Assembly (NCBI GenBank): GCA_900550935.1
Contig: URUD01000004.1
Location: 1 to 64,000 of the forward strand
From: an uncultured Roseburia sp.
GTDB lineage: Bacteria; Bacillota; Clostridia; Lachnospirales; Lachnospiraceae
DNA length: 64,000 bases
Direction of reading: 5' to 3'
The notes beneath the pieces were generated by a model. It searched no databases. It saw only the letters and a program-made list of their open reading frames with translations, and had not been told where the DNA came from. The translations under genes were made by a program, and so were the position numbers. Shown one piece after another: positions 7,249 through 16,785 of the stretch (positions are counted from its first letter, which is position 1; every line of letters begins with the position of its first letter).

Positions 7249-10128
7249 TTATTTTGTTGCCTTTGCCTTTTTCACGGTACCAGTTCCTTCTACCACTACT
7301 TTTTTATAGTTTGCAGTCGGCAGTACTTTGTAGAAATAGGTCTTTCCTTTTTTGACTTTCTTGTCTGCGTAACTTAAGTTCTTGGTGGTTCCAACTTTCT
7401 TATAGATTCCATCTTTCGCTTCGCTGCGGTATACCGTGTACTTGGAAGCTCCCTTTACCTTTGCCCATTTTAAAGTCAGTTTTCCTTTGGAGGCAGAGAT
7501 GGATTTAATCTTGACCTTGCCCGGATTAAACTTCTTGGTTGCCTGTACATGGATTACTGTCTTACATTTCTTGATGACATTTTCTTTTAAGTTCGTCTTA
7601 TCCACATTGACACAGATACCAACGCACTTTGCACTGGTGATCTTATTGGATGCAACGGTTGTCACCTTGGTCTTCTGATTGACATAAATACCATATTTGC
7701 CTACCGTCTTAATCACATTGCGCTGGATCACTTTTACGGCTGCTTTGTCGCTTACCATAATACCATGCTCGCTGCATTTGGAAATGTTATTATCTGAAAC
7801 CTCTGCAACAGAAGTTCCGGAACCATTGATGCAGATACCACGCACACTTCCGTTTTTCGCAGATGCCTTGGCAATCGTATTACCATTGATCTGATCGGCA
7901 GTGGAAACATTGACATAAATACCATGTTTTCCAGAATCTGTGATCTTATTCTGGCTGATCACACCACCTGCCGATTTCTGGTTCACATAAATACCGTTCT
8001 GGCTGCTTCCTGTAATCGTATTGCCACTGATCTCTGTCGCTTTTGCACCGGAATTGATGTAAATTCCCTGATTCTTTGCAGATGCAATGCTGTTTGATTT
8101 CAGTGAAACCTGTGCTTTGGAACCTGCATAGATACCATCGTCTCCTGTGTTGCTGATCTGGTTTTCTGATACTTCTGCATAAGAATTATCATTCACACAG
8201 ATACCACGGTTTGTCGCCTTTTTAATGATATTTCCGGAAATTGCTGTCATTTTCTTTGCAGATCCAGCCTTGGAATCGGCATAGATACCATGTTTTCCGG
8301 TATTGGAAATGTTATTGCCCTCTACGCTGCATCCTACAGAATCAAATACATAGATACCATTATTCTTCGTATTGCTGATCGTATTCTGAGACAATGTTGT
8401 TGCATCACAGGCACCCTTTACATAGATACCATTTCGCATGATGCCCTTGCTCTCATCCGTTACCGTATTCTGGGAAACCGTATTGGAGGCACTCGCTTCC
8501 AGTTTGATTCCATCACTCTCATCACCATTTACTGCAGAACCTGCATAGGTTACGCTGTTTCCGCTCAGTGTACTCTCATAAGTACCCTGGAACCATAATC
8601 CATATCCTAATAAAGAATTTACGGTTACTTTATTTCCTCTTACTGTTACGTTCTTTACACGGTAATCTCCCTTTGGGATCGTAACCTTTAAGCTTTTACC
8701 CGTTGATTCGTCTTTGAATGAATTGGTTACATCACTCTCTAATACTTTACCAAATACCTTGATCCCATATGGTGCATTATCAAATCCGGTCTTTTTGATG
8801 GAAATTATATTGCCGGTAATCTCAGATGCACAATCGGTCGTGACATTGGATGCCTCTCCCGGGAAGTAATGTTTCGTCGGTGTGATATGACGGAAAAAGA
8901 TACCTGCGCCACAGTTTTCAATGGTGTTATCTGTGATCTTGGCTCCTATGTAGTTGGTGGTTACGATCGCATAACCGGTTACATTTTTAAATGTATTTCC
9001 GCTGATGGTAACACCGGTAAAGTATCTTCCGATCTCTCCACTGTGGCTTCCCACTCCACGGTTTACATTTTCAAATGTATTATTACTGATCGTGATATCT
9101 TTGCATATGGTATTATCATAATTTCCATAGTTTCCAAAGTGAGTCTCATTTAAAATATCAAGCTGGATTGCTTCGTAGTTCGTGGTATCATCTGAGCTCT
9201 TTGCTTTAAATCCGTCAAATTTACAATGATCGATGACAACATCCTTACTGCCTGCGAACTCCATATGATGTGCTGCTGTAACATTGGTAAATTTAATGTA
9301 CTGCATCTTTACATTGTCTGCGTGCGCAAATCTGATGATAGAAGTTGACACTGCATTTCCATCCAGCGTTGCATATGAGGAAGCAGAACCTACGATGGAA
9401 ATATTTTTAAATCCGTCATAACCGCTTGTCATCTCATCCGAACGTCCGAAACGGATCAGGGAAGAGGTTCCGGCTCTCTTTAATGTAACACCTGCGGACA
9501 GATCCAGCGTTGTATTGCTGTAAATATCAACTGTCTTCTCTACGGTATAAGTTCCTGCCGGCAGTTTTACTGTCATGATATTATCTGCAGAAGCATTATC
9601 GCGGATATAGTCAAAAATCTTCTGTAATCCGCTTCCTGCTGCACTGGTGGAAACAGACTGTGTGGATACGGTCTTGCCGGAAGCATCGGTAACAGTTACC
9701 TCTACACTTCCTGCTTCTTTTACCTCGGTTTCTTCGGTTACTTCTTCTTCGGAAGCAGCCTGTGTCTCTTCTTCTTCGGTTGCCTCTGTTGTCTCAGTAT
9801 CCTTTACTCCCTCAGTACTTTCCGTTACCTCTGTGTTTTCGGTGCTCTCGGTTGTCTCGTTGCCTTCGGTCACCTCGGTATCCTGCGTCTTCTCTGTACT
9901 TTCGGCTGCCTCGGTATCTTTTGTTTTTTCGGTACTTTCAGTTGCCTCAGTGTTCTCCGTACTCTCAGCTGCCTCAGTGTCTTTTACACTTTCTGCTGCC
10001 TCACTACCCTCTGTGCTCTGCTCTAAACCCGTTGCTGTTGTCTCTGCTGCAAACGCTGTTGAAACATTTCCAACCACCAACGTTGCACAAAGCGCCATCG
10101 CTGCTAATTTTTTACTTCTTCCTTTCAT
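7249..10128 (-). CDS. Secreted right-handed parallel beta-helix surface protein with TE-rich linker and C-terminal FN3-like domain
   Basis: A 959-residue exported protein. It has a signal peptide (1-27, ending STAFA-A) and a Thr/Glu-rich low-complexity stretch at 29-139. A long beta-helix runs from about 150 to 865, with many N-T-I...GIYV rungs of the NosD/pectate-lyase-like kind. A fibronectin-III-like tail from about 870 contains YTVYRS and VKKGKTYFYKV. The N-terminal helix half shares conserved blocks with the adjacent paralogue, such as RFAHA, HHMEFAG, KFDGF, HFGNYG and the GYAI rung. Beta-helix proteins of this sort bind or cleave polysaccharide, but I cannot name a catalytic triad or substrate. 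There is no LPxTG signal. It begins 13 bases after the paralogue with AAGGGAG six bases before ATG 10128, so they share an operon. The terminator at 7209-7244 follows. Confidence 0.85.
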   Translation of the reverse strand: MKGRSKKLAAMALCATLVVGNVSTAFAAETTATGLEQSTEGSEAAESVKDTEAAESTENTEATESTEKTKDTEAAESTEKTQDTEVTEGNETTESTENTEVTESTEGVKDTETTEATEEEETQAASEEEVTEETEVKEAGSVEVTVTDASGKTVSTQSVSTSAAGSGLQKIFDYIRDNASADNIMTVKLPAGTYTVEKTVDIYSNTTLDLSAGVTLKRAGTSSLIRFGRSDEMTSGYDGFKNISIVGSASSYATLDGNAVSTSIIRFAHADNVKMQYIKFTNVTAAHHMEFAGSKDVVIDHCKFDGFKAKSSDDTTNYEAIQLDILNETHFGNYGNYDNTICKDITISNNTFENVNRGVGSHSGEIGRYFTGVTISGNTFKNVTGYAIVTTNYIGAKITDNTIENCGAGIFFRHITPTKHYFPGEASNVTTDCASEITGNIISIKKTGFDNAPYGIKVFGKVLESDVTNSFKDESTGKSLKVTIPKGDYRVKNVTVRGNKVTVNSLLGYGLWFQGTYESTLSGNSVTYAGSAVNGDESDGIKLEASASNTVSQNTVTDESKGIMRNGIYVKGACDATTLSQNTISNTKNNGIYVFDSVGCSVEGNNISNTGKHGIYADSKAGSAKKMTAISGNIIKKATNRGICVNDNSYAEVSENQISNTGDDGIYAGSKAQVSLKSNSIASAKNQGIYINSGAKATEISGNTITGSSQNGIYVNQKSAGGVISQNKITDSGKHGIYVNVSTADQINGNTIAKASAKNGSVRGICINGSGTSVAEVSDNNISKCSEHGIMVSDKAAVKVIQRNVIKTVGKYGIYVNQKTKVTTVASNKITSAKCVGICVNVDKTNLKENVIKKCKTVIHVQATKKFNPGKVKIKSISASKGKLTLKWAKVKGASKYTVYRSEAKDGIYKKVGTTKNLSYADKKVKKGKTYFYKVLPTANYKKVVVEGTGTVKKAKATK
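9712..10044 (-). repeat. Low-complexity TE-rich coding repeat in the first beta-helix protein
   Basis: Residues 29-139 are almost wholly Thr, Glu, Ser, Ala and Asp, built from imperfect units such as DTEAAESTEKT and ESTENTEVTEST. The codons reuse the same trinucleotides, producing an imperfect tandem DNA repeat. It is probably a flexible, possibly glycosylated stalk. Such repeats can change length by slippage. Long antisense open frames here are artefacts of the composition. Confidence 0.85.
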
Positions 10129-10141
10129 ACAAATCTCCCTT

Positions 10142-12499
10142 CTATTTTTTTACCTTGACTGACTTTACAGAAGATTCCTTTCCATAAACAGTTACATTGC
10201 CAATCTTGGTTTCAGGCACAATTTTATAATAATATTTTTTACCCTTTTTCACTTTTTTGTCAACATATTTTGTCTTGGATACACGCGCAATCTTCTGATA
10301 TTTTCCATTTTTCTTCGTACTGCGGTATATCGTATATTTTCTGACATATTTTATCTTCTTCCAGGAAAGTGTGACTTTTTTATTCTTGGAAGATATTTTG
10401 GCGATCTTGCCCTTTGCCGGACTTACCAGTGTATGTTGATCCTTAAAGATACATATCTTTGACTTACAGCTTTTGAACACATTATCTTTTGCTGTTCCCT
10501 TTGCTCTCTGTCCAAAATAAATGCCAAACTGTGAACATTTCTTTATCGTATTTCCGGTTACCGTCATATTCGTATCATCCAGACCATAAATACCATTTTT
10601 CCCGGTATTATTCAGAATATTTTTTGTGATCTGTGTACTGTTGTCTGGATAGGAACCATTTTGCACCGTTATTCCTGCCACTGCAGTATCTTCTACCTTA
10701 TTCCCAGTAATCACATTTCCTGTGGAATTCTGAATATCGATTCCATAATTTCTGGTTCCTTTTATGGTATTCTTTTTTATCTCATTCTGATTGCTGGCAG
10801 CACATATTTCAACCGCATTTAATAAAAAGCTGCTTGCACCTGCTTCATTTACAATGTAATTTTCGGAAATTGTATTTCCGGAAGATTTTTCCATAAAAAT
10901 GCCGGCAGAAAGTCCACGTGTGTCATTTTGCAATACATGAATTTCATTCTTCTCCACGATACTCTGTGTCGTACCACTTAAACGGATGCCTGGAACACTG
11001 TGATATAAGTTCAGTTTATTTCCGCTTATTGTAAGCCCCTTTACCTGATAGTCTCCCTTTGGAACTATTCCTGCTTCTTCGCCGGATTCCCAGCTTTTCT
11101 CACTGCTTACAACCTCTCCATATGCATAAATTCCGTAGGTATCAAGCTGTGTTCCCGTATAACTGATGATAATCTGATTGCCTGATATCACACTCTGTAA
11201 GTCTGTCCGGATGGCATTAACATCACCCGGATAATAGTTGATCCCCGGATCCCAGATCATATGACGGAACAGAATACCACTTCCGCAGTTTTCTATCTGA
11301 TTGTCCAAAATCTGTGTCTCTGCAAAATTAACACTTGCAATCGCATATCCCATAATATTTTTAAACTGGTTGTTTTTTATTACGATCCCAGTCATATATT
11401 TCCCGGTTTCAGCACTGTGTGTTCCAATTCCACGGCTTACCTTTTCAAAAATATTATTGGAAATCGTGATATTTCTGTTTATTGTTTCATCATAAGCCCC
11501 ATAATTTCCAAAATGCCCCGGCCACAAAATATCTAACTGCAACGCCTCATAATTGCTTCTTCCGATATAGTCAGATGACACAAAACCATCAAACTTGCAA
11601 CTATCAATTGTCACATTTTCACAACCGGCAAATTCCATATGATGTGTTTTATCTACATTAGTAAACCTGATATTTTTAAATGTAATGTTCTTTGCATGTG
11701 CAAATCTGACCATTGAAGTTCCGGTACCATTTCCGTCAAAGCCCCCATAACTTCCATCTGGTCCTATGATCGATATATTCTGATATCCGTCATAACCATA
11801 AGTTTCTTCTCCGCTTCGCCCAAACCGAAGCAATACTGTTTTCTTTGCTCTTTTTAATGTGGCTCCCTTTGCCAGTTCCAGTGTCGTATTACTGTAAACA
11901 CATAAGGTCGATGAAATCTGATAGGTTCCTGCCGGAACCATAATCTTCATCGGATTTTGCGCAGTTGCATAATCTCTACAGTAATCAAACAGCCTCTGCA
12001 ACCCTTTTGATGCACTTCCCGTTGAAACAGTCTGCGTATACACTGCAGCCCCGGATGCGTCCGTAACAGAAATCTCTACTGTATTTTCACTACTTGACGC
12101 TGCCATTTGAAGTTCCTCTTCGACTATAACTTCTGTATCCAGAGGTTCAGCCTCTTCCATGGTCTCTGTATCCTCAGTCTCCTCTGTTGCTTCTATCTGC
12201 TCTGTGTCCTCTGTTTCCGTTTCTTCTACTGTCTCTGTATCCGGCTGCTCTGTTGCAGGCACTATGCTGCCTTCTTTGGTCTCTGTACACTCACTGCTTT
12301 CGGTTTCTCCGGCAGTTTCTGCATTCTCTATTGCCGTTTCTGTTTGTGGCTGTTCCGTTGTTTCAATCACCTCAGTGTTTTCCGCCACCTCCGTATCTGC
12401 ACCAGAAACCGCTGTCGTCTGACCTGCCATCAACGTAGAAGCATTTCCCATAACCATACAGATACTTAGCAAAAATGCTATTACTTTTTTTCTCCCCAT
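10142..12499 (-). CDS. Secreted right-handed parallel beta-helix surface protein, paralogue
   Basis: A 785-residue exported protein with the same plan as its downstream neighbour: a signal peptide (about 1-27), a Thr/Glu-rich linker, a beta-helix and a C-terminal FN3-like domain with YTIYRS and VKKGKKYYYKI. The start is placed at ATG 12499, with GGAGAGG eight bases upstream. A GTG nine bases earlier would be only two bases from AGGAG. The conserved blocks RFAHA, HHMEFAG, CKFDGF, HFGNYG and ILFRHM align with the second protein, while the C-terminal helix is shorter. It follows the glycerophosphotransferase gene by 20 bases, so it is in the same operon. Function is unknown beyond a likely glycan-binding or glycan-modifying surface role. 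Confidence 0.85.
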   Translation of the reverse strand: MGRKKVIAFLLSICMVMGNASTLMAGQTTAVSGADTEVAENTEVIETTEQPQTETAIENAETAGETESSECTETKEGSIVPATEQPDTETVEETETEDTEQIEATEETEDTETMEEAEPLDTEVIVEEELQMAASSSENTVEISVTDASGAAVYTQTVSTGSASKGLQRLFDYCRDYATAQNPMKIMVPAGTYQISSTLCVYSNTTLELAKGATLKRAKKTVLLRFGRSGEETYGYDGYQNISIIGPDGSYGGFDGNGTGTSMVRFAHAKNITFKNIRFTNVDKTHHMEFAGCENVTIDSCKFDGFVSSDYIGRSNYEALQLDILWPGHFGNYGAYDETINRNITISNNIFEKVSRGIGTHSAETGKYMTGIVIKNNQFKNIMGYAIASVNFAETQILDNQIENCGSGILFRHMIWDPGINYYPGDVNAIRTDLQSVISGNQIIISYTGTQLDTYGIYAYGEVVSSEKSWESGEEAGIVPKGDYQVKGLTISGNKLNLYHSVPGIRLSGTTQSIVEKNEIHVLQNDTRGLSAGIFMEKSSGNTISENYIVNEAGASSFLLNAVEICAASNQNEIKKNTIKGTRNYGIDIQNSTGNVITGNKVEDTAVAGITVQNGSYPDNSTQITKNILNNTGKNGIYGLDDTNMTVTGNTIKKCSQFGIYFGQRAKGTAKDNVFKSCKSKICIFKDQHTLVSPAKGKIAKISSKNKKVTLSWKKIKYVRKYTIYRSTKKNGKYQKIARVSKTKYVDKKVKKGKKYYYKIVPETKIGNVTVYGKESSVKSVKVKK
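12107..12418 (-). repeat. Low-complexity TE-rich coding repeat in the second beta-helix protein
   Basis: About 104 residues directly after the signal peptide are dominated by Thr, Glu, Val and Ala, for example TEDTEQIEATEETEDTETME. It sits in the same position as the TE stretch of the paralogue but is less regular, and the two are only compositionally alike. This suggests they expanded separately or diverge quickly. Confidence 0.8.
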
Positions 12500-12519
12500 A
12501 TCCGTCACCTCTCCTAAAA

Positions 12520-13698
12520 TTATTTTTTACATTCTGATATAATCCTGTTGCAGATTTTTTCTGTTGCCATACCACTCTCACAGTTTCCTAAGATCCTGTG
12601 GTGTTCTCTGACTCGTTCCTTATAAGCGTCCTCATCAAATGACAGTATCTTCTCTACCATCTCCTGCTGATTCTCACATAAAACAAACGGCCACTGTTCA
12701 ATTGGCATATAAAAGTTACGCTCACTCTTATAATGTGCCAGATCCGGACAATATAAAAACACTGGTTTAAACATCAGTGAGAAGTCCCAGATGGAAGAAG
12801 AGTAATCCGTGATCAGCACATCCGCTGTATAAAGCAGTTCCTGCATATCCTGATAATCAGTTGCTGACAATCCATCTGTCTTTTCATCATAAAAATGGTG
12901 CTGGCGATATAAGGTACACCATCTTCCCCCAAACCGTTTCGACAATGCCTGTTCCAGTTCCTTAAAATCCGGTTTTGGATAATTGTCATTTTCTTTTTCA
13001 CTGCGGAACGTAGGTGCATATAACGCAATTTTTGTTTCTTTATCCAGATGGAAATAGTTTCTCACTTTCTCTTCAATATCTGGTCTGTTCTGTTTTACCA
13101 AAATGTCATTTCGCGGCATTCCATATTCCATGATCTCACCGGTAAATCCTCTGCTCTCCCGGATCGTCTGTTTAGAAAACATTCTGCTGCTGGAAAGATA
13201 TAAAGTAATTCTGGAATATAATCTCTTAAAATGTATCTTTTTGCGAATGCGGTTTAAGTTCTGCGGATTGCAGAAACCACAGGTCTTATAGGCACCACCA
13301 CCATGCCAGGTATCCAGAACGATCTGTCCCTTTCGTTTTGGCAGATATACAAACGTATCCACATTTGTGATAATAACCTTCGCCTGCATCATCTCCCGAA
13401 TATGTTCGAGTGACTGATATTTCACGACTTTAATTCCTTTTTCCTTTAAGTCCTCATGTTCCTCCGGATGTACAAATGCCCAGACAAGGTCAAATGTTCC
13501 CGGCTCATTTGCCAGAAGATATTCACAGATATACATTGGATTGCAGGAATACTGTTTTCCTTTATGGCTGAAAAAGACAATCTTATTTTTCTTTAAAGGG
13601 TGTCGCATCTGTGTCAGGCAATATACATAACGCCATGCAATACCCCCTACTTTCCCGGCATACCGGATGCAACGTACTGCCAGATTCGTTTTTCCCAT
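12520..13698 (-). CDS. CDP-glycerol glycerophosphotransferase family protein
   Basis: A 392-residue cytoplasmic or membrane-associated transferase with the GT-B-like glycerophosphotransferase domain over almost its whole length. Signatures are DTWHGGGAYK near residue 140, YGMPRND near 195, ALYAPTFR near 225, and ITDYSSSIWDFS near 305. In classical TagB/TagF proteins the first motif is a WHGxPxK type. The GGGAY variant is shared with the protein at 15598-16767, so both belong to a distinct subgroup. The start chosen is ATG 13698, which has GGAG six bases upstream. An ATG 12 bases earlier has no ribosome site. It probably transfers an alditol phosphate, perhaps supplied by the cytidylyltransferase at 14807-15583. 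The tandem beta-helix genes follow in the same operon. Confidence 0.85.
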   Translation of the reverse strand: MGKTNLAVRCIRYAGKVGGIAWRYVYCLTQMRHPLKKNKIVFFSHKGKQYSCNPMYICEYLLANEPGTFDLVWAFVHPEEHEDLKEKGIKVVKYQSLEHIREMMQAKVIITNVDTFVYLPKRKGQIVLDTWHGGGAYKTCGFCNPQNLNRIRKKIHFKRLYSRITLYLSSSRMFSKQTIRESRGFTGEIMEYGMPRNDILVKQNRPDIEEKVRNYFHLDKETKIALYAPTFRSEKENDNYPKPDFKELEQALSKRFGGRWCTLYRQHHFYDEKTDGLSATDYQDMQELLYTADVLITDYSSSIWDFSLMFKPVFLYCPDLAHYKSERNFYMPIEQWPFVLCENQQEMVEKILSFDEDAYKERVREHHRILGNCESGMATEKICNRIISECKK

Positions 13699-13744
13699 AC
13701 TGATCTCCATTCTTGCGTGTGAAAAATTTTATGTTTCACACCGT

Positions 13745-14803
13745 TTACTCCATACTCTGCATCAAACGTGCTGCCATGTCCCGCATGTTATACTGCGGTT
13801 TCCAGCCCAATGCCATTAATTTTTCAGAATTTAAGTGCATGATACTGCTTGGCGGATACCCAAATTTGGAGATATCTTCCGGAATGTCAAACACCAGCTG
13901 TGAACTTCCGCTGTCTCCGACAGCAACAAATGTCTCTGCCATCTCCCGGATACTGCAGAAGGTGTCCATATTGGCAACGTTATAAGCCTCTCCGGCATTT
14001 CCTCTTGTAAGCAGTACCAAAAGTCCTGTTACGGCATCTACTGTGTAACAGTAGCAGTTTGCCTTTTCTCCTTTCGTATGAAGTACGATATTCTCTTTTC
14101 CAAGCACACTCTTTGCAAACTGCGCAAATACACGGTTCTCATTTTTGTCAATGCCTGCACCAAAAGTCTGTGCCAGACGTGCGATCTTAACATTGACCTG
14201 ATACTCTTTGGCATAAGATGCACACAGGCATTCTGTCATTCGTTTGCCTTCCGAATAACTGCTCCGCACATTTAAGATATCAATATATCCCAGATCTTCC
14301 TCATGCACCTGCTTTGTATCTGCATCTACGATACCATATGCCTCCATGGAAGACAGATAGACAACACCTTCCATTTTGCAGCGCACTGCAAACTCCATCA
14401 GGTTTTTCGTTCCCTCTACAGCAGTCAGGATTGTCTCCACCGGCTGTTCTACCATCATCCTGGACGCGGTAACACTTGCACCATGGATCAGATAATCTGC
14501 CTGTATCTTTTCAGGAATTGGATTAAGAATGTCTGCGATGACAAACTCTAATGCCCCACCCCGCTTCGTTCCATAGACTTCTTCTGCCTTTGCCTCATTC
14601 CGGATAAATGCCAAAACCTTAAGGTTTAAGTCATATTTCTGATTTGCAGCAAGCAATGCGGACACCACTATTCTTCCCAACAATCCCGTTGCTCCTGTCA
14701 CTGCTATTTTTTTACCACGGAAGTTTTCCCAGTCAATATAGTCTGTCTCTGCTATTTTTTTTATGTCCTCTTTTACGATCGGGTTATCTAAAATTGCTGA
14801 CAT
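13745..14803 (-). CDS. Extended SDR NAD-dependent epimerase/dehydratase
   Basis: A 352-residue extended short-chain dehydrogenase. The Rossmann motif GATGLLG is near residue 38, and the catalytic pair is in YSEGK, preceded by a serine-containing YLSSMEAYG strand. These enzymes epimerise, dehydrate or reduce nucleotide-linked sugars. It starts at ATG 14803, three bases after the stop of the cytidylyltransferase gene, with AAAGGAG overlapping that stop region, so the two are tightly coupled. I therefore infer a CDP-linked or alditol-phosphate-linked substrate. It is not a TarJ-type medium-chain dehydrogenase, so a standard ribitol pathway is not shown. The specific product cannot be read from the sequence. 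Confidence 0.85.
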   Translation of the reverse strand: MSAILDNPIVKEDIKKIAETDYIDWENFRGKKIAVTGATGLLGRIVVSALLAANQKYDLNLKVLAFIRNEAKAEEVYGTKRGGALEFVIADILNPIPEKIQADYLIHGASVTASRMMVEQPVETILTAVEGTKNLMEFAVRCKMEGVVYLSSMEAYGIVDADTKQVHEEDLGYIDILNVRSSYSEGKRMTECLCASYAKEYQVNVKIARLAQTFGAGIDKNENRVFAQFAKSVLGKENIVLHTKGEKANCYCYTVDAVTGLLVLLTRGNAGEAYNVANMDTFCSIREMAETFVAVGDSGSSQLVFDIPEDISKFGYPPSSIMHLNSEKLMALGWKPQYNMRDMAARLMQSME

Positions 14804-14806
14804 TGC

Positions 14807-15583
14807 CTACTCCTTTCTCTTATAGTAGTTGATCTTGGAACGCATTTTATCCGTCAGACCAAAGCCAAATGCCTGCTCATTCTCCTTGTAGCTGAGCAGT
14901 GCACGGAACATATACACATCCACCGGCGTTGTTACTTTGATGTTTCCACGGTTTCCCTCGATCAGATGAGTTGACTTGCCAACGGATTTCATCAGTGTAC
15001 ACGAATCTACCACGTCTGTATAATTTGGGTTCTCTTTCCGCACATTTTCATGTGCCTCGACAATTTCATTTAAGAAGAAACTCTGAGGTGCCTGTGCCGT
15101 ATAACATTCCTTACGATATGGAAGATGATCCACGGTCTGTCCCTCATCCTTACTGATCAGAACTGTCTCATAACAAAGATTGGATGTGATCGCACTGCCA
15201 TATTTTTTGACAGATGCAATGTTCTTGGAAATTACATCATATCCGACAAACGGACGTACACCATCATGGATCAATACAACTGAATCACCCGGGTTTTCTT
15301 CCTGTGCCTTTTTGAGTGCCAGATAAATAGAATCCTGTGCTGTCGCACCTCCTGCAACAACACCGGCTAATTTATTAATGTGATACTCCGTTGCCAGTGC
15401 CCAGACATATGGAATGTAATCTTCCAGCACGGCAAGGTAGATTTTATCAATCTCATGATGCTCTTCAAATAAGCTCAATGTATGGACTAAGATCGGTTTT
15501 CCATTGATCTCCAGAAACTGTTTCGGCACACCGGCTCCCATGCGGACACCGCTTCCACCTGCAAAAATAATTGCTATATTCAT
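14807..15583 (-). CDS. IspD/TarI-family cytidylyltransferase
   Basis: A 258-residue enzyme that joins CTP to a sugar- or alditol-phosphate. It has the nucleotide-binding loop FAGGSGVRMGAGVPKQF at 8-24, the conserved HDGVRPF near 108-114 and the C-terminal NIKVTTPVD that closes the active site. Length and motifs fit both IspD (methylerythritol phosphate) and TarI/Bcs1-like (ribitol phosphate) enzymes. Context favours a surface-polymer role: CDP-alditol transferase genes lie on both sides and the SDR gene is coupled to it. AAGGAG is six bases before ATG 15583. Which alditol or sugar is activated is unknown, and a housekeeping ispD elsewhere in the genome would settle the choice. Confidence 0.8.
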   Translation of the reverse strand: MNIAIIFAGGSGVRMGAGVPKQFLEINGKPILVHTLSLFEEHHEIDKIYLAVLEDYIPYVWALATEYHINKLAGVVAGGATAQDSIYLALKKAQEENPGDSVVLIHDGVRPFVGYDVISKNIASVKKYGSAITSNLCYETVLISKDEGQTVDHLPYRKECYTAQAPQSFFLNEIVEAHENVRKENPNYTDVVDSCTLMKSVGKSTHLIEGNRGNIKVTTPVDVYMFRALLSYKENEQAFGFGLTDKMRSKINYYKRKE

Positions 15584-15597
15584 CTTGCTCTCCTTCT

Positions 15598-16767
15598 CTA
15601 CATGTTTTCCTGTATATATTTTACCACACTATCTGCTGCATGTCCTGTTTCCTGACATTTTAATTTTGCATGATGCAGATCCATGCGCTGTTTCCAGTCA
15701 ATTTTTTGCATCTGCGCAATTTTCTGTAAAAATTCCTGTTCCGTTTCCGCATAGGGGATCTGCCACTCATCAATATCCAGATAAAATCCTCTGTTCTTCC
15801 GGTATTCATCCAGATCCGGTGTAAACAGATAGATCGGGCGGTTTCGGAACGAGTAATCCCAGATAGAAGAAGAATAATCGGTAACCAGCAGATCCGCTGC
15901 TGCTAAAAGTTCCTGCATTTCCTCATATCCTTCTGCCGCATAGATACGTTGATCGGTCTCTTCCCCTGACTTTCTTTCATAGCGATGCATCCGCTCTAAG
16001 CAGACCCAGGAACTGCCGTCGATTTCTTCCAAAGTATCTAATACCTTTCCTATCTTCAGTTTTTCATAGGTTCCCTGCTCCCGGTAGGTAGGCGCATACA
16101 GCATGATCTTCCTATCATCCGGTATTGCAAAGATTTTTCTTACCTTATGGGCTGCTTCTGCTGTGGTTCCGTTTACCAGCATATCATTACGCGGCATCCC
16201 GATTTCCAATACCTCTCCGTGATAACCAAAGGCCCCACGGATCACATGCTCGGTAAATGCCTCGCTGCTTGTCACAAATGCGGTCACATGCGAGCCCGCG
16301 ATCCGGTTGCGTTTTCCGATCAGATGCCTTAAGCTGCCCTCTCCATTATCCAGCCGCTTATACGCGCCCCCTCCATGCCAGGTGTCAATTACGATCTGCT
16401 GTCTGCGGAAGGAAACCCATGGCAGATACGAACCACTTGTAATAATGCACTTTGAAGTTGCCAGATAATAAAGTGTTTTCCATGTAAAATGTTTTACCAA
16501 TGCTGCCCCCTGTTGTTCCAGGAAGCGATATTTTTCCGGATGTTCCAGTGCCCAGATGATTTCATACTGTTCCCCGGTCTGCGCTTTTACTGCCTCATAA
16601 ATATATTTGGGATTACAGGTATATTCATAGTAGTTTCCGCCTGTAAGGCTGGTAAACAAAATCCTGTTTTCCTTTATCTTACAGAAACGAAGTGGCAGCT
16701 GCAACACATGGATTGCCACTGTAATACCCAGTTTCCCACTTTCCCTGATGATTTCTTTCATTGCCAT
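15598..16767 (-). CDS. CDP-glycerol glycerophosphotransferase family protein
   Basis: A 389-residue homologue of the protein at 12520-13698, with the same variant motifs: IDTWHGGGAYKR near residue 130, EIGMPRNDMLV near 188, LYAPTYR near 220, and VTDYSSSIWDYSF near 305. It is likely to transfer an alditol phosphate to a membrane-linked glycan in the cytoplasm. The two copies flank the cytidylyltransferase-SDR pair, so one may prime and one may extend, as TagB and TagF do, but their order of action is not evident. The start ATG 16767 has AGGAAA about eight bases upstream. The next gene begins 14 bases after the stop. Confidence 0.85.
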   Translation of the reverse strand: MAMKEIIRESGKLGITVAIHVLQLPLRFCKIKENRILFTSLTGGNYYEYTCNPKYIYEAVKAQTGEQYEIIWALEHPEKYRFLEQQGAALVKHFTWKTLYYLATSKCIITSGSYLPWVSFRRQQIVIDTWHGGGAYKRLDNGEGSLRHLIGKRNRIAGSHVTAFVTSSEAFTEHVIRGAFGYHGEVLEIGMPRNDMLVNGTTAEAAHKVRKIFAIPDDRKIMLYAPTYREQGTYEKLKIGKVLDTLEEIDGSSWVCLERMHRYERKSGEETDQRIYAAEGYEEMQELLAAADLLVTDYSSSIWDYSFRNRPIYLFTPDLDEYRKNRGFYLDIDEWQIPYAETEQEFLQKIAQMQKIDWKQRMDLHHAKLKCQETGHAADSVVKYIQENM

Positions 16768-16785
16768 TGCTCTTATTTCCTGTTT

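Noticed and set aside
9647..10162. Plus-strand Ser/Val-rich frames opposite the TE-rich repeats, also at 12107-12469 and 21489-21761
   Set aside because: They are the complement of Thr/Glu codon repeats and have low-complexity Ser/Val/Leu content, no ribosome sites and no domain.
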